Assembly: GCA_005888325.1 (NCBI GenBank)
Contig: VAWU01000026.1
Span: 97,407 to 133,676, forward strand
Direction: 5' to 3'
Length of the DNA: 36,270 nucleotides
DNA from: Actinomycetota bacterium
GTDB taxonomy: Bacteria; Actinomycetota; Acidimicrobiia; Acidimicrobiales; AC-14
Shown here: one piece after another, positions 1-8,398 of the stretch
Numbering within the stretch: position 1 is the first letter of the stretch
Layout of the letters: each line of letters opens with the position of its first letter
The notes under the pieces: generated by a model
Databases searched by the model: none
The model's input: the letters and a program-made list of their open reading frames with translations, nothing else
Told to the model about the DNA's origin: nothing
Program-made: the position numbers and the translations under genes

Positions 1-1
1 G

Positions 2-109
2 CACGGCAAGGCCAAGCGTCGCCGTCGCATCTTCGGGCTGGCGCGGGGAGGGCAGCCGAGGTTGCTGCCCTCCGTCGCACGGGCCAAGCCCGGCGACGAG
101 CAGAGCTAA
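2..109 (+). CDS. C-terminal end of an unidentified protein (partial)
   Basis: An open frame enters from the left edge and ends at TAA 107-109. The visible 35 residues are very basic near the start (HGKAKRRRRIFG) and end KPGDEQS. Nearly all third codon positions are G or C, as in the real genes here, which supports coding. The stop overlaps the stop of the convergent selB gene (TAG on the minus strand, 106-108). The body of the protein lies outside the window, so no function can be given. Confidence 0.55.
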   Translation, partial: HGKAKRRRRIFGLARGGQPRLLPSVARAKPGDEQS

Positions 110-1827
110 GTGCCGGTGGGCAACCGCGGCCCCGCGATGCGCACGTCGTCGCGGCGGCGCGTCACACCCGTGGCGTCGAGGTGGGCCAGCAGCGGGAGCG
201 CGTGCTTCCGGGTCGTTCCCAGCGCGTCGCGGACCTGCGCGACGGTGACGCCTCCGGGCGTCGTCGCCAGCAATGAGGCGATCACCCGCGCCGCCGCGTC
301 GATCGCAGTCGCGGCGAAGTAGCACCCGTCGCGCTCGACGACGAGGCCCCGCCGCACGAGCTCGCGCAGCTCGACGCGTGACACACCCTCGGGATCGGGC
401 GGGGTGAACGCGGCCCGCTCCAGCGCCGTGAGGTACGGGTGGGTGGCGAGGGTGTCGTGCGCCGCGCCCCGCCGGGCCCGACCGCCCTCGACCCTCACCT
501 CTTCGATGGTCGCCAGCACGGCCCGCTCGTAGTCGTCGAACGTGGCCACGTCGACGCCGAGGGGGCCGGCCGCCTCGACGGCGCCGAGCACGTGGTCGCG
601 CGTCGCCGCGAGGGCGTCGGGCGCGACGACCCAGCGCCCGAGCGTGGGCGGGCGGCGCTCGCCCGTCAGCGGCTCGAGGTCGTCGGCCTCCACCCACCCC
701 CGTTCGGCGATCACGCGGTCGACCGAGCGCGACGGCTGCGCCTTCGCCGCCGGCAGCACGGGGGCCACGTCGAGCACCTCGCCGCCACCGACGGTCTCGT
801 CTCGCCCGAACTCACGGAGGACGAACCGGTCGCCGGGCACCAGGGGGAGCGCGACCGGGAGATGCAGACGCACGAACCCCGTGCCACCCGGCTCGATCGC
901 ATCGGTGCCGAGCACCCGCACGCGAACCGCGTGCTCGCCGGAGCCGACGTAGGCGGCGAACGCGCCCCGGCGGGAGACATCGTGTTGCAACGCGTCGAGC
1001 ACCCGCAACGAGGCGTCGACGGTTCGCGTCGGCCGCCATTGGCCACCGCGCACCAGGGCGTCACCGCGCGCGAGGCGATCGTGGGGCACGCCGGACAGGT
1101 TGACGGCGACGCGATGACCGGGTCCGATGCGGTCGTGGGCGCGCTTGAGGCTCTGCAGCGCCCGCACGCGTCCGCGCAGCTGCGTCGGGAGCACGTCGAG
1201 CTCGTCGTCGACCGCGATGGCCCCGCCGGTCAAGGTGCCGGTCACGACCGTGCCCGACCCCTTTGCCGCGAACACCCGGTCGACCCACAGCCGCGGACGG
1301 TCTCGGTCGGTCGCGAACGGCGTCGCCGCGAGCAGGCGGTCGAGGGCGGCGCGTAGCGCGTCGAGCCCGATGCCGGCCGGCGCGTCGACGTCGACCATCT
1401 CGGCGTGCTCGAGGAACGTGCCCGTGACGCGGTCGCCGACGTCGAGGCGCCCGATCTCGCGATGGTCGTCGTCGACGACTCCGACCTTGGTGAGCGCGAT
1501 CAGCCCGTGCGTCACGCCCAGCAGCTCGAGGATACGGAGGTGCTCCTCCGACTGCGGCTTCCAGCCCTCGGTGGCGGCGACCACGAACAGGCACGCGTCG
1601 ATCGCCCCGACGCCGGCGAGCATGTTCTTGAGGAACCGGACGTGACCCGGGACGTCGACGAACGCGAGGTCGCGGCCGGATGGCAGCGTCGCCCACGCGA
1701 ACCCCAGGTCGATGGTGAGACCGCGTGCCTTCTCCTCCGCCAGCCGATCGGGGTCGATGCCCGTGAGCGCCAGCACGAGAGTCGACTTGCCGTGATCGAC
1801 GTGACCGGCAGTGCCTACGACGTGCAC
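106..1827 (-). CDS. selB: Selenocysteine-specific elongation factor SelB
   Basis: 573 residues, GTG start. SelB is the GTPase that carries Sec-tRNA(Sec) to a UGA codon marked by a SECIS hairpin in the mRNA. The N-terminal GTPase domain shows the P-loop GHVDHGKST (residues 8-16), the switch region around RGLTIDLGFAW and the G3 motif DVPGH. Beta-barrel domains follow (GSGTVVTGTLTGG, VPGDRFVLREFG), then a C-terminal winged-helix region that would read the SECIS. The length is close to the usual ~600. It overlaps the end of selA by 13 bp, so the two are translationally coupled. No selD, selC tRNA or selenoprotein gene is seen in the window. Confidence 0.93.
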   Translation of the reverse strand: MHVVGTAGHVDHGKSTLVLALTGIDPDRLAEEKARGLTIDLGFAWATLPSGRDLAFVDVPGHVRFLKNMLAGVGAIDACLFVVAATEGWKPQSEEHLRILELLGVTHGLIALTKVGVVDDDHREIGRLDVGDRVTGTFLEHAEMVDVDAPAGIGLDALRAALDRLLAATPFATDRDRPRLWVDRVFAAKGSGTVVTGTLTGGAIAVDDELDVLPTQLRGRVRALQSLKRAHDRIGPGHRVAVNLSGVPHDRLARGDALVRGGQWRPTRTVDASLRVLDALQHDVSRRGAFAAYVGSGEHAVRVRVLGTDAIEPGGTGFVRLHLPVALPLVPGDRFVLREFGRDETVGGGEVLDVAPVLPAAKAQPSRSVDRVIAERGWVEADDLEPLTGERRPPTLGRWVVAPDALAATRDHVLGAVEAAGPLGVDVATFDDYERAVLATIEEVRVEGGRARRGAAHDTLATHPYLTALERAAFTPPDPEGVSRVELRELVRRGLVVERDGCYFAATAIDAAARVIASLLATTPGGVTVAQVRDALGTTRKHALPLLAHLDATGVTRRRDDVRIAGPRLPTGT

Positions 1828-3074
1828 GACAGCAGCGCCTTGGCCACCACCGGGTCGTCGGACGCGTCGACCGTGCGCAGGTCGCAGACCGTTCGTCCGT
1901 CGTGGACCCGGGCGATCACCGGCGGCTCGTGGGCCCGCAGCGTGGCGGTGTGGTCCCCGTCGATCGCCACCCCGGCCGAAGCGATCTCGAGGCCGGGCAC
2001 GGAGCCGCCGCCCGCCACCGCAGCCGTGTCGACCGGCTCGCCCGCGCCGAGCGCCTGCGCCCGGCGCCGCAGCCCGGCGACGTCGAGCGTGGCCATGCGC
2101 CAGAACGGTATTGCGTCACCGTCGTTGCGCAGGTACGCGAGCGCGGTGGCCTGCAGGGCGGCGAGAACGAGACCGCCCGGTCGCAGCGCGCGCGCGAGCG
2201 GATGACGCGCGCAGGCGCCGACCGCGTGGGCCCGTCCCGCGAGCACGCCGGCCTGCGGACCACCGAGCAGCTTGTCGCCCGAGAAGGTGACGAGCTCGGC
2301 TCCGGCCGCGAGCGTCTGGCGGGCGGCGGGCTCACCGGCCAACCACGCGGGCGGGGCCCCGCGCAGCCACGGCGTCGTCGCGTCGAGCAGTCCCGATCCG
2401 ATGTCGACGACAACGGGCAGGCCCAGGGTCGCGAGCTCACCGACGTCGACCGCCGCGGTGAAGCCCACCATGCGGTAGTTCGACTGGTGCACCTTGAGGA
2501 TGACGGCGATGTCGTCGTGATCCGCGAGCGCGCGCTCGTAGTCGGCGAGTCGCGTCCGATTCGTGGTGCCCACCTCGACGAGCCGGGCACCCGACTGCTG
2601 CATGACCTCGGGGATGCGGAAGCCGCCGCCGATCTCGACCAGCTCGCCCCGTGAGACGACGACGGCGCGGCCACGCGCCATCGCCGCGAGCGCGAGAAGG
2701 AGCGCGGCGGCGCCGTTGTTGACGACCAGCGCCGCCTCGGCCCCGGCGGCGCGCGCGAGCAGCGAGGCGGCGTGGTCGCCGCGCGAGCCTCGCTGCCCGG
2801 TGCGCAGGTCGAGCTCGAGGTTCGCGTAGCCGCCAGGGGGCGCGGCGCCGAGTGGGGCCCGCCCGAGGTTGGTGTGCAGCAGGACGCCGGTCGCGTTGAT
2901 GACCGGGCGCAGGAGCGCAGCCGCGATGTCGTCGGCCCGCGCCGCGGCGGACCCCGGGTCGCCCGCCGCGATTGCAGCACGCGCCGCGTCGACGAGCAGC
3001 GCGTGCGGCAGGCCGCGGTCGGCGAGCGAGCGCGCCAACGCGTCGACGGACGGTGGTCGCGCGCGTTCGGTCAC
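1815..3074 (-). CDS. selA: L-seryl-tRNA(Sec) selenium transferase SelA
   Basis: 419 residues, GTG start at 3074. SelA is a cytosolic PLP enzyme that converts Ser-tRNA(Sec) to Sec-tRNA(Sec) using selenophosphate. Family landmarks are INATGVLLHTNLGRAPL (59-75), the NNGAAALLLAL segment (119-129), ELVEIGGGFRIPEVM, KVHQSNYRMVGF, and the PLP-lysine motif SGDKLLGGPQAG with Lys268. It is slightly shorter than typical SelA (~460), mainly at the N-terminus. It is first in the selA-selB operon. A TAATCT hexamer ends 6 nt before the start codon, suggesting a leaderless transcript. Confidence 0.94.
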   Translation of the reverse strand: MTERARPPSVDALARSLADRGLPHALLVDAARAAIAAGDPGSAAARADDIAAALLRPVINATGVLLHTNLGRAPLGAAPPGGYANLELDLRTGQRGSRGDHAASLLARAAGAEAALVVNNGAAALLLALAAMARGRAVVVSRGELVEIGGGFRIPEVMQQSGARLVEVGTTNRTRLADYERALADHDDIAVILKVHQSNYRMVGFTAAVDVGELATLGLPVVVDIGSGLLDATTPWLRGAPPAWLAGEPAARQTLAAGAELVTFSGDKLLGGPQAGVLAGRAHAVGACARHPLARALRPGGLVLAALQATALAYLRNDGDAIPFWRMATLDVAGLRRRAQALGAGEPVDTAAVAGGGSVPGLEIASAGVAIDGDHTATLRAHEPPVIARVHDGRTVCDLRTVDASDDPVVAKALLSCTS

Positions 3075-3080
3075 CTCGCG

Positions 3081-3086
3081 AGATTA
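3081..3086 (-). promoter_or_regulatory. Probable -10 element of leaderless selA promoter
   Basis: On the minus strand the hexamer TAATCT is followed by 6 nt and the GTG start of selA. The spacing places transcription start at or beside the start codon. The same arrangement recurs before several other genes in this window. No convincing -35 was identified. Confidence 0.5.
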
Positions 3087-3165
3087 CGGCGCTCGGTCCC
3101 GGAGGGTGACCCCGAGGGGGAGTGCAACCGCGTGCGGCGCTTGCCGTGCGATGCTGAGAGGGCCC

Positions 3166-5328
3166 ATGCGTCGGGTCTTCCGCTTCCTCTGCGCCTTCGT
3201 GATCGTTGCTGTCCTGCTGCCGATCACCACGTCTGGAACCGTGCTCGCCGCGCTCGTCCTGCTGCCCCTGCCCGCCTCGCTGCCTCCCGCCAACCCCGAG
3301 GTGAAGGCGCGTGTCAGCCACATCTACGACGCCCAGGGACGTGAGCTGGCTTCGTTTCGCACGTTCGAGCAGCGCGTACCGGTGAAGCCGCACGACATCC
3401 CCGACGTGTTGAAGCAGGCGGTCATCGCGTCGGAGGACAAGCGCTTCTACTCACACGGCGGCGTCGACGTGCAGGGTTCGCTGCGCGCGTTGTGGGCGGA
3501 CCTCCGCGGCAAGCAGTACGTCCAGGGTGGGTCGACGATCACCCAGCAGTACGTGAAGGAGGCCTACCTCACCCGGGAGCGCACGGTCGGCCGAAAGCTC
3601 CGCGAGGCGATGATCGCCCGCTACATCGACCGGGAGCTGCCGAAGGACGAGATCCTCTACCGCTACCTCTCGATCGTCTACTTCGGCGACGGCGCGTACG
3701 GCGTCGGTGCCGCGAGCGATTCCTACTTCCGCAAGTCAGTTGACAAGCTCACTCTTTCGGAGGCCGCCCTGCTGGCCGGCATCATCCCCGCGCCTTCCGA
3801 CTACGAGCCGCACCACAACCCGGCGAAGGCCGAGGAGCGCCGGATGACGGTGCTGCGGGAGATGTTTGACCAGAAGCGCATCACGCGAAAGCAGTTCGAC
3901 GATGCGGCGAAGGAGAAGATCTTCCCGTGCTGCGACCTCGGCCCTCCGACGGTGCCTGCCACGGTCGTGTATCGCCGCGCCGACCCACCCACCGAGTTCC
4001 CGTACTTCGTCGACTACGTGCGCCGCTACATCATCGCCCATCACGGGGAGGACGCCCTCTACAAGGGAGGGCTGCGCGTGCAGACCACCCTCGATCCGAG
4101 GCTGCAGCTCCTGGCCCAGCAGACGGTCGCCGACCAGCTCGACGGCACCAAGCCGCCACTCGAGATGTCGATCGTCGCGGTCGAGCCGCCGACCGGGTTC
4201 GTCAAGGCGTTGGTGGGTGGACGCGACTTCTCCGCCGCGACCGGCCAGGTCAACCTGGCGCTCGGGAGGTGCTACACGCGACCGCCGGCACGCGCGCCCA
4301 CCAACGAGCCCGTCTGCCTCGACGGTGGGGGCACGGGCCGCCAGCCCGGCTCGTCGTTCAAGCCGTTCACGCTGGCGAAGGCGCTCGAGAAGGGGATCTC
4401 GCCCGAAAAGGTGTACCGGGCGCCGGCTTCGTACCGGATCTGCCCCGGCTCGCAGCCCGGTTGCGTCGTCAGAGGCGGTGGCAGCGGTGGGAGCTCGACC
4501 CTGCGGAACGCCACCTGGCGCTCGATCAACACGGTGTACGTGCAGGTGATCCAGGACGCCGGCGTGAAGGACACGGCCGAGCTGGCACACCGCCTCGGTG
4601 TGACGACCGTGAGCCCCGACGGCAAGCTTCCCAACGGACAGCCCTACTCCCAGCTGCTCACGCTGGGCGTGGCCGAGGTGGCGCCGCTCGACATGGCCGC
4701 CGCCTTCGGGGTCTTCGCGGCGCGCGGCACCCAGAGCCCCGCCACACCGATCGTCAAGATCGTGGACGTCAACGGCAAGGTGCTCGAGGACAACACCGCC
4801 CGCGCGCCCAAACGTGTGCTCGAGCAGGCGGTGGCCGACACGGTCACCGACGTCACACGCGGCGTCATCTCGTCGGGCACCGGAAAGGCGGCGAACATCG
4901 GGCGTCCGGCGGCGGGCAAGACGGGCACCGCGGAGGACAACGCCGACGCGTGGTTCGTGGGTTTCACGCCGACGCTGTCGACCGCGGTTTGGATGGGTTA
5001 CTCCGACGCGCGCCGCCCGCTCTTGCGTATCAAGGGGGTCTCGCGCGTGGAAGGCGGCACGATCCCCGCCCGCACGTGGAAGGCCTTCATGTCGCAGGCG
5101 ATGGAGGGCGTGCCCGTGACCGACTTCGACAAGCCAGCCCCCATCGAGCCCATTGCCGACGCGCTCAAGCGACAGGCGCGGCAGGGCTTCGACCCCGGCG
5201 AGAGGCGCGAGCCACCCGAGCCACCGGCGGGCGGTCCCTACGTGGTGGCCCCGCCCAAGCCACCCGTGACGCCGCCGGCTACCGCCGGGCCTCCGGCACC
5301 CCCCGTGTCCGTGGTGCCCGTGCCCTGA
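3166..5328 (+). CDS. Class A penicillin-binding protein (bifunctional transglycosylase/transpeptidase)
   Basis: 720 residues from ATG 3166, preceded by GAGAGG; an in-frame ATG at 3151 is possible. It polymerises and cross-links peptidoglycan outside the membrane. A hydrophobic N-terminal anchor (about 6-38) is followed by a GT51 transglycosylase domain with ASEDKRFYSHGGVD (catalytic Glu90) and GGSTITQQYVK (121-131). The penicillin-binding domain has S-x-x-K at Ser396-Lys399 (GSSFKP), S-I-N at 453-455 and K-T-G at 585-587. The C-terminal tail is rich in proline (about 655-720). It is transcribed away from selA and converges on the protease-like gene with only a 6-nt gap. Confidence 0.95.
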   Translation: MRRVFRFLCAFVIVAVLLPITTSGTVLAALVLLPLPASLPPANPEVKARVSHIYDAQGRELASFRTFEQRVPVKPHDIPDVLKQAVIASEDKRFYSHGGVDVQGSLRALWADLRGKQYVQGGSTITQQYVKEAYLTRERTVGRKLREAMIARYIDRELPKDEILYRYLSIVYFGDGAYGVGAASDSYFRKSVDKLTLSEAALLAGIIPAPSDYEPHHNPAKAEERRMTVLREMFDQKRITRKQFDDAAKEKIFPCCDLGPPTVPATVVYRRADPPTEFPYFVDYVRRYIIAHHGEDALYKGGLRVQTTLDPRLQLLAQQTVADQLDGTKPPLEMSIVAVEPPTGFVKALVGGRDFSAATGQVNLALGRCYTRPPARAPTNEPVCLDGGGTGRQPGSSFKPFTLAKALEKGISPEKVYRAPASYRICPGSQPGCVVRGGGSGGSSTLRNATWRSINTVYVQVIQDAGVKDTAELAHRLGVTTVSPDGKLPNGQPYSQLLTLGVAEVAPLDMAAAFGVFAARGTQSPATPIVKIVDVNGKVLEDNTARAPKRVLEQAVADTVTDVTRGVISSGTGKAANIGRPAAGKTGTAEDNADAWFVGFTPTLSTAVWMGYSDARRPLLRIKGVSRVEGGTIPARTWKAFMSQAMEGVPVTDFDKPAPIEPIADALKRQARQGFDPGERREPPEPPAGGPYVVAPPKPPVTPPATAGPPAPPVSVVPVP

Positions 5329-5334
5329 CCCGCG

Positions 5335-6249
5335 TCAGCGTCGGTCGCCGGGGGCGTTGGGTTGGCCGTTCGGGCACTTCAACACCTTCTCGCACGACAT
5401 CCCCACGGGCACCGCGAACGTGACCTGATCGGCCGCGAAGCCGAGCGGAGCGTACGTACGCGACGCGACGGCCAGCACCTCGCCCTTCGAGTTGACCAGA
5501 GGACCGCCCTGGAACTGTTGACCGACGGGTGCGGTGTGCTGCAACGCCGGCGCGGAGATGTCGGCCACGAAGCCTTGGGTGATGGCGGCGCCCGCGCCGC
5601 CGAGGCCGGACAAAGCGAAGACGCGCTCGCCGGTGCGGATGGGCGGGCTGCCCGTGGCCCACGGTAGGTGCGGCGCACCGGGCTTCGGGATGACGAGCAG
5701 CGCCAGGTCGCGCTCCTCCTGCCACGTCCACAAGGTGGCCTTCATGTCCTCGGTGCCGTGACGGACCATCACGTCGGGCCCGGGGCTGCGCGTTGCAGCA
5801 TGCACGGTGGTGTACGACGTGACCAAGAGGGCGTTCTGATCGTCGGACGCGACGACGAACGCAGTGCCGACCGACGCCTGGCCGTTCTCGTCGAGGGTGT
5901 GCACGAACCAGAGCGAGGGCGAGACCTTCGCCTCGAGCTGCTCGACCGTGCCGCCCTGAGCGGTCGCCTGCTCAAGCGGCTTGAGCTGGTCGCGGATCTG
6001 ACTCTGGGCCTTGGCGGTCTCGAAACCGATGAGGTCCTGGGCGCGTTGGAACCGCGTGTCGAAGCCGCGCACGAAGCGGTTGACGCGATCCTCGTTCTTG
6101 TTGAGGCGGTAGTCGTAGTAGCTGTAGAGCACCGCGCCGCTGAACGCGGAGCCCAGAGCTGCAGCGAGGATGATCATGCTGATGCCGAGCGCGGTCTTGG
6201 GGATGAGGCGCTGGCGCCAGCGAGGCGGCGTGGCCTGCTCGTCCGGCAT
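5335..6249 (-). CDS. Membrane-anchored trypsin-like protein with altered catalytic triad
   Basis: 304 residues. A short cytoplasmic N-terminus, one transmembrane helix (about 22-44) and a charged, probably coiled segment (50-108) lead into an HtrA/S1C-like domain on the outer face. Landmarks are VGTAFVV (127-133), ERDLALLVI with Asp181, and QFQGGPLVNSKGEV (245-258). In active members the last motif reads GNSGGPLV; here the nucleophile position is Gln247, checked on the DNA. The usual TNxHVV motif is also degraded (TSYTTVHAA). It is therefore probably a non-proteolytic binding or sensing protein. A TAGCCT hexamer ends 6 nt before the ATG. Confidence 0.85.
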   Translation of the reverse strand: MPDEQATPPRWRQRLIPKTALGISMIILAAALGSAFSGAVLYSYYDYRLNKNEDRVNRFVRGFDTRFQRAQDLIGFETAKAQSQIRDQLKPLEQATAQGGTVEQLEAKVSPSLWFVHTLDENGQASVGTAFVVASDDQNALLVTSYTTVHAATRSPGPDVMVRHGTEDMKATLWTWQEERDLALLVIPKPGAPHLPWATGSPPIRTGERVFALSGLGGAGAAITQGFVADISAPALQHTAPVGQQFQGGPLVNSKGEVLAVASRTYAPLGFAADQVTFAVPVGMSCEKVLKCPNGQPNAPGDRR

Positions 6250-6255
6250 CGGTCG

Positions 6256-6261
6256 AGGCTA
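6256..6261 (-). promoter_or_regulatory. Probable -10 element of leaderless protease-like gene
   Basis: Minus-strand TAGCCT, then 6 nt, then the ATG at 6249. It matches the TANNNT-N6-start pattern seen at several genes here. Confidence 0.45.
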
Positions 6262-6300
6262 CCGAGTGCCAAGGCCGAATAGACGGCATGCCGCAGTACG

Positions 6301-6696
6301 ATGACCGGCGTGCTGCCCCTGCTGGTCGTGCTCTTCGTGTTCGTGCCGATCGTGGAGCTGGCGGTGATCATTCAGGTGGGCCAGGCGATCGGGGTGGTCG
6401 AGACGCTCCTGCTCATGGTGCTCGTGAGCATCGTCGGCGCCTGGCTCGTCAAGCGCGAGGGCATCGGCGTGTGGCGGCGGGCGCAACGACAGCTGGACAC
6501 CGGTGTGATGCCCGGTCGAGAGCTCGTCGACGGGGTGCTCATCATGGTCGCGGGCGCGCTGCTGCTGTTGCCCGGCTTCGTCAGCGACTGCCTGGGCATC
6601 CTGTTGCTCCTGCCGCCGGTTCGAGCCCTCGTGCGCGGTCTCGTCATCCGGCGGTTGCGAACGCGCGTTGTCGCGCAACGCACGTACTTCCCGTGA
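6301..6696 (+). CDS. fxsA: FxsA family inner-membrane protein
   Basis: 131 residues from ATG 6301. FxsA proteins are small cytoplasmic-membrane proteins; the E. coli member relieves phage T7 exclusion by F, but the general role is unknown. Hydrophobic segments lie at about 4-24, 26-50 and 78-100, with the family features VPIVELAVIIQVG, GAWLVKREG and LLLLPGFVSDCLGILLLLPP. GTG 6310 is an alternative start: TACGAT (6297-6302) ends 7 nt before it, and the resulting N-terminus (LPLLVVLFVFVPIVEL) fits the family better. It overlaps the NUDIX gene by 4 nt (GTGA). Confidence 0.88.
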   Translation: MTGVLPLLVVLFVFVPIVELAVIIQVGQAIGVVETLLLMVLVSIVGAWLVKREGIGVWRRAQRQLDTGVMPGRELVDGVLIMVAGALLLLPGFVSDCLGILLLLPPVRALVRGLVIRRLRTRVVAQRTYFP

Positions 6697-7538
6697 TCGT
6701 CCGCGACGCGGCCACCGTCATGCTGGTACGCGACGAGGATGACGGCCTCCACGTCTTCATGCTGCGCCGCAACCTCGACTCCGACTTCGTCGGTGGGGCC
6801 TACGTGTTCCCGGGCGGGGCCGTCGACGACGCCGACCGCCACAGCGACCTCGAGGCCGTCTGCGAGGGTCGCACCGACGCGCAGGCGAGCGAGGCCCTCG
6901 GCATCGAGCGCGGTGGCCTGGCGTTCTGGGTCGCCGCGATCCGCGAGTGCTTCGAGGAGGCCGGAGTGCTGCTCGCGTACGACGAAGGGGGCGAGATGGT
7001 CCGCCTGAACGACGCCGCGGTGGCGCGGCGCTTCGAGCGACACCGGGAGGCGGTCGACCAAGGGACGCGGCGGCTCGTCGACGTGTGCGCGGACGAGCGT
7101 CTGCGCCTCGCCGTCGACCACATGCACTACTTCAGCCACTGGATCACACCCGAAGGCGCGCCGCGCCGGTACGACACCCGCTTCTTCGTGTGCGCGGCCC
7201 CCGCGGAGCAGACCCCGCTGCACGACAACCGCGAGACGATCGCCAACTGCTGGATACGCCCCGACGACGCGCTCGAGCGCCATCGACGCGGCGACTTCGA
7301 CCTCATCTTCCCGACGCTGAAGAGCCTCGAGGCGATCGCCCGCTTCGAGCGCAGCGCCGACCTGCTGACGGCTGCGGCGGCAGCCGGCGACGTCCCCAGC
7401 ATCCAGCCGCGCATCTCGTCCGACGGTCACGGGGTACGCATCCTGCTGCCGGGCGACGACGGATACGACACGGCCGTGCCGCCGACGGAGCCGGTGCGGT
7501 TACCGGTGCGCCCTGTCGCTCCGGGCGGCGATGACTGA
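6693..7538 (+). CDS. NUDIX hydrolase, NUDT19-like
   Basis: 281 residues. The GTG start at 6693 overlaps the fxsA stop as GTGA. NUDIX enzymes cleave nucleoside diphosphate-linked compounds; the nearest resemblance is to long NUDT19-type members (CoA/acyl-CoA diphosphatases). The core REUxEExGU half of the NUDIX box is intact (RECFEEAGV, 84-92), while the upstream Glu of the full signature is Leu. The segment YFSHWITPEGAPRRYDTRFFV after a ~55-residue insertion is typical of the NUDT19-like group. The substrate cannot be deduced. It overlaps the next gene by 8 bp, indicating an operon. Confidence 0.87.
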   Translation: MIVRDAATVMLVRDEDDGLHVFMLRRNLDSDFVGGAYVFPGGAVDDADRHSDLEAVCEGRTDAQASEALGIERGGLAFWVAAIRECFEEAGVLLAYDEGGEMVRLNDAAVARRFERHREAVDQGTRRLVDVCADERLRLAVDHMHYFSHWITPEGAPRRYDTRFFVCAAPAEQTPLHDNRETIANCWIRPDDALERHRRGDFDLIFPTLKSLEAIARFERSADLLTAAAAAGDVPSIQPRISSDGHGVRILLPGDDGYDTAVPPTEPVRLPVRPVAPGGDD

Positions 7539-8370
7539 CCTGACCCCTGGCGTGGCGTGCGCGCTCGGCCCGCTCGTCCGGCGCATCGTCGCGCCCAACC
7601 CGGGCCTGATGACCGGGCCGGGCACCAACACCTACCTCGTCGGCATCGACGAGATCGCGGTGATCGACCCCGGCCCCGACGAGGCCTCGCACCTCGACGC
7701 GATCGCCGCCTGCGGAGGCGACCGCATCCGCTGGATCCTCCTCACCCACACGCACTCCGACCACGCGCCGGGCGCGGTCGGGCTCAAGGAGCGCACCGGC
7801 GGACAGGTGCTCGCCTTCGGGGCGGCCGACCACGGGCAGGGCGAGGTGGTCGAGCCCGACGTGAGGATCGGCGACGGCTTCGAGCTGGAGGCGACGGAGT
7901 TCCGGCTGACCGCGCTGCACACGCCCGGCCACGCGTCGGACCACCTCTGCTTCCTGCTCGAACGGTCCCGCCTCCTGTTCTCGGGTGACCACGTCATGCA
8001 GGGCTCGACCGTCGTCATCCGGCCGCCCGACGGCGACATGGCGGCCTATCTGGAGTCGCTGCGCCGGCTGCTCACCCTGCGGGTCCGATCCATCGCCCCG
8101 GGCCACGGCTTCGTCATCGAGGACCCCACCGCGACCGTCGAGGGGTACCTCGCCCACCGCGACGCCCGAGAGGCGGCGGTGCTCGGCGCGCTGGCCGCCG
8201 GCGACCGCTCGGTCGACGAGATCGTGCGTCGGGTCTACGTCGACGTGGCCGACGAGCTCCACCCCGTGGCCCGCCACTCGGTCTACGCCCATCTGCTCAA
8301 GCTGGTGAACGAGGGCCGGGCGCGGGGATCTTCGATTGAGGGAGCCTGGGAAGCGGCCGATAGCAAGTAG
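7531..8370 (+). CDS. Metallo-beta-lactamase-fold hydrolase (LACTB2-like)
   Basis: 279 residues. The metal-binding signature HTHSDH (73-78) is followed by HTPGHASDH (~129), the bridging-Asp segment SGDHVMQGS, and the distal His in APGHG. The C-terminal ~70 residues (YLAHRDAREAAVL...SVYAHLLKLVNEG) form the winged-helix-like tail found in LACTB2-type proteins, some of which are endoribonucleases. It could equally act on a small thioester or ester. Translation is coupled to the NUDIX gene by an ATG inside its 3' end. Confidence 0.88.
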   Translation: MTDLTPGVACALGPLVRRIVAPNPGLMTGPGTNTYLVGIDEIAVIDPGPDEASHLDAIAACGGDRIRWILLTHTHSDHAPGAVGLKERTGGQVLAFGAADHGQGEVVEPDVRIGDGFELEATEFRLTALHTPGHASDHLCFLLERSRLLFSGDHVMQGSTVVIRPPDGDMAAYLESLRRLLTLRVRSIAPGHGFVIEDPTATVEGYLAHRDAREAAVLGALAAGDRSVDEIVRRVYVDVADELHPVARHSVYAHLLKLVNEGRARGSSIEGAWEAADSK

Positions 8371-8398
8371 GTGACCCGCGGCCCGGCGGACTCCTGAC

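Noticed and set aside
439-1356. Long plus-strand open frame opposite selB
   Set aside because: It is the antisense shadow of selB. Its translation is repetitive and Arg/Gly/Ala-rich with no domain, as expected in G+C-rich DNA.
2869-3165. Longer N-terminus for the penicillin-binding protein
   Set aside because: It overlaps selA antisense and gives a low-complexity extension. ATG 3166 has a ribosome-binding site and yields a normal membrane anchor.
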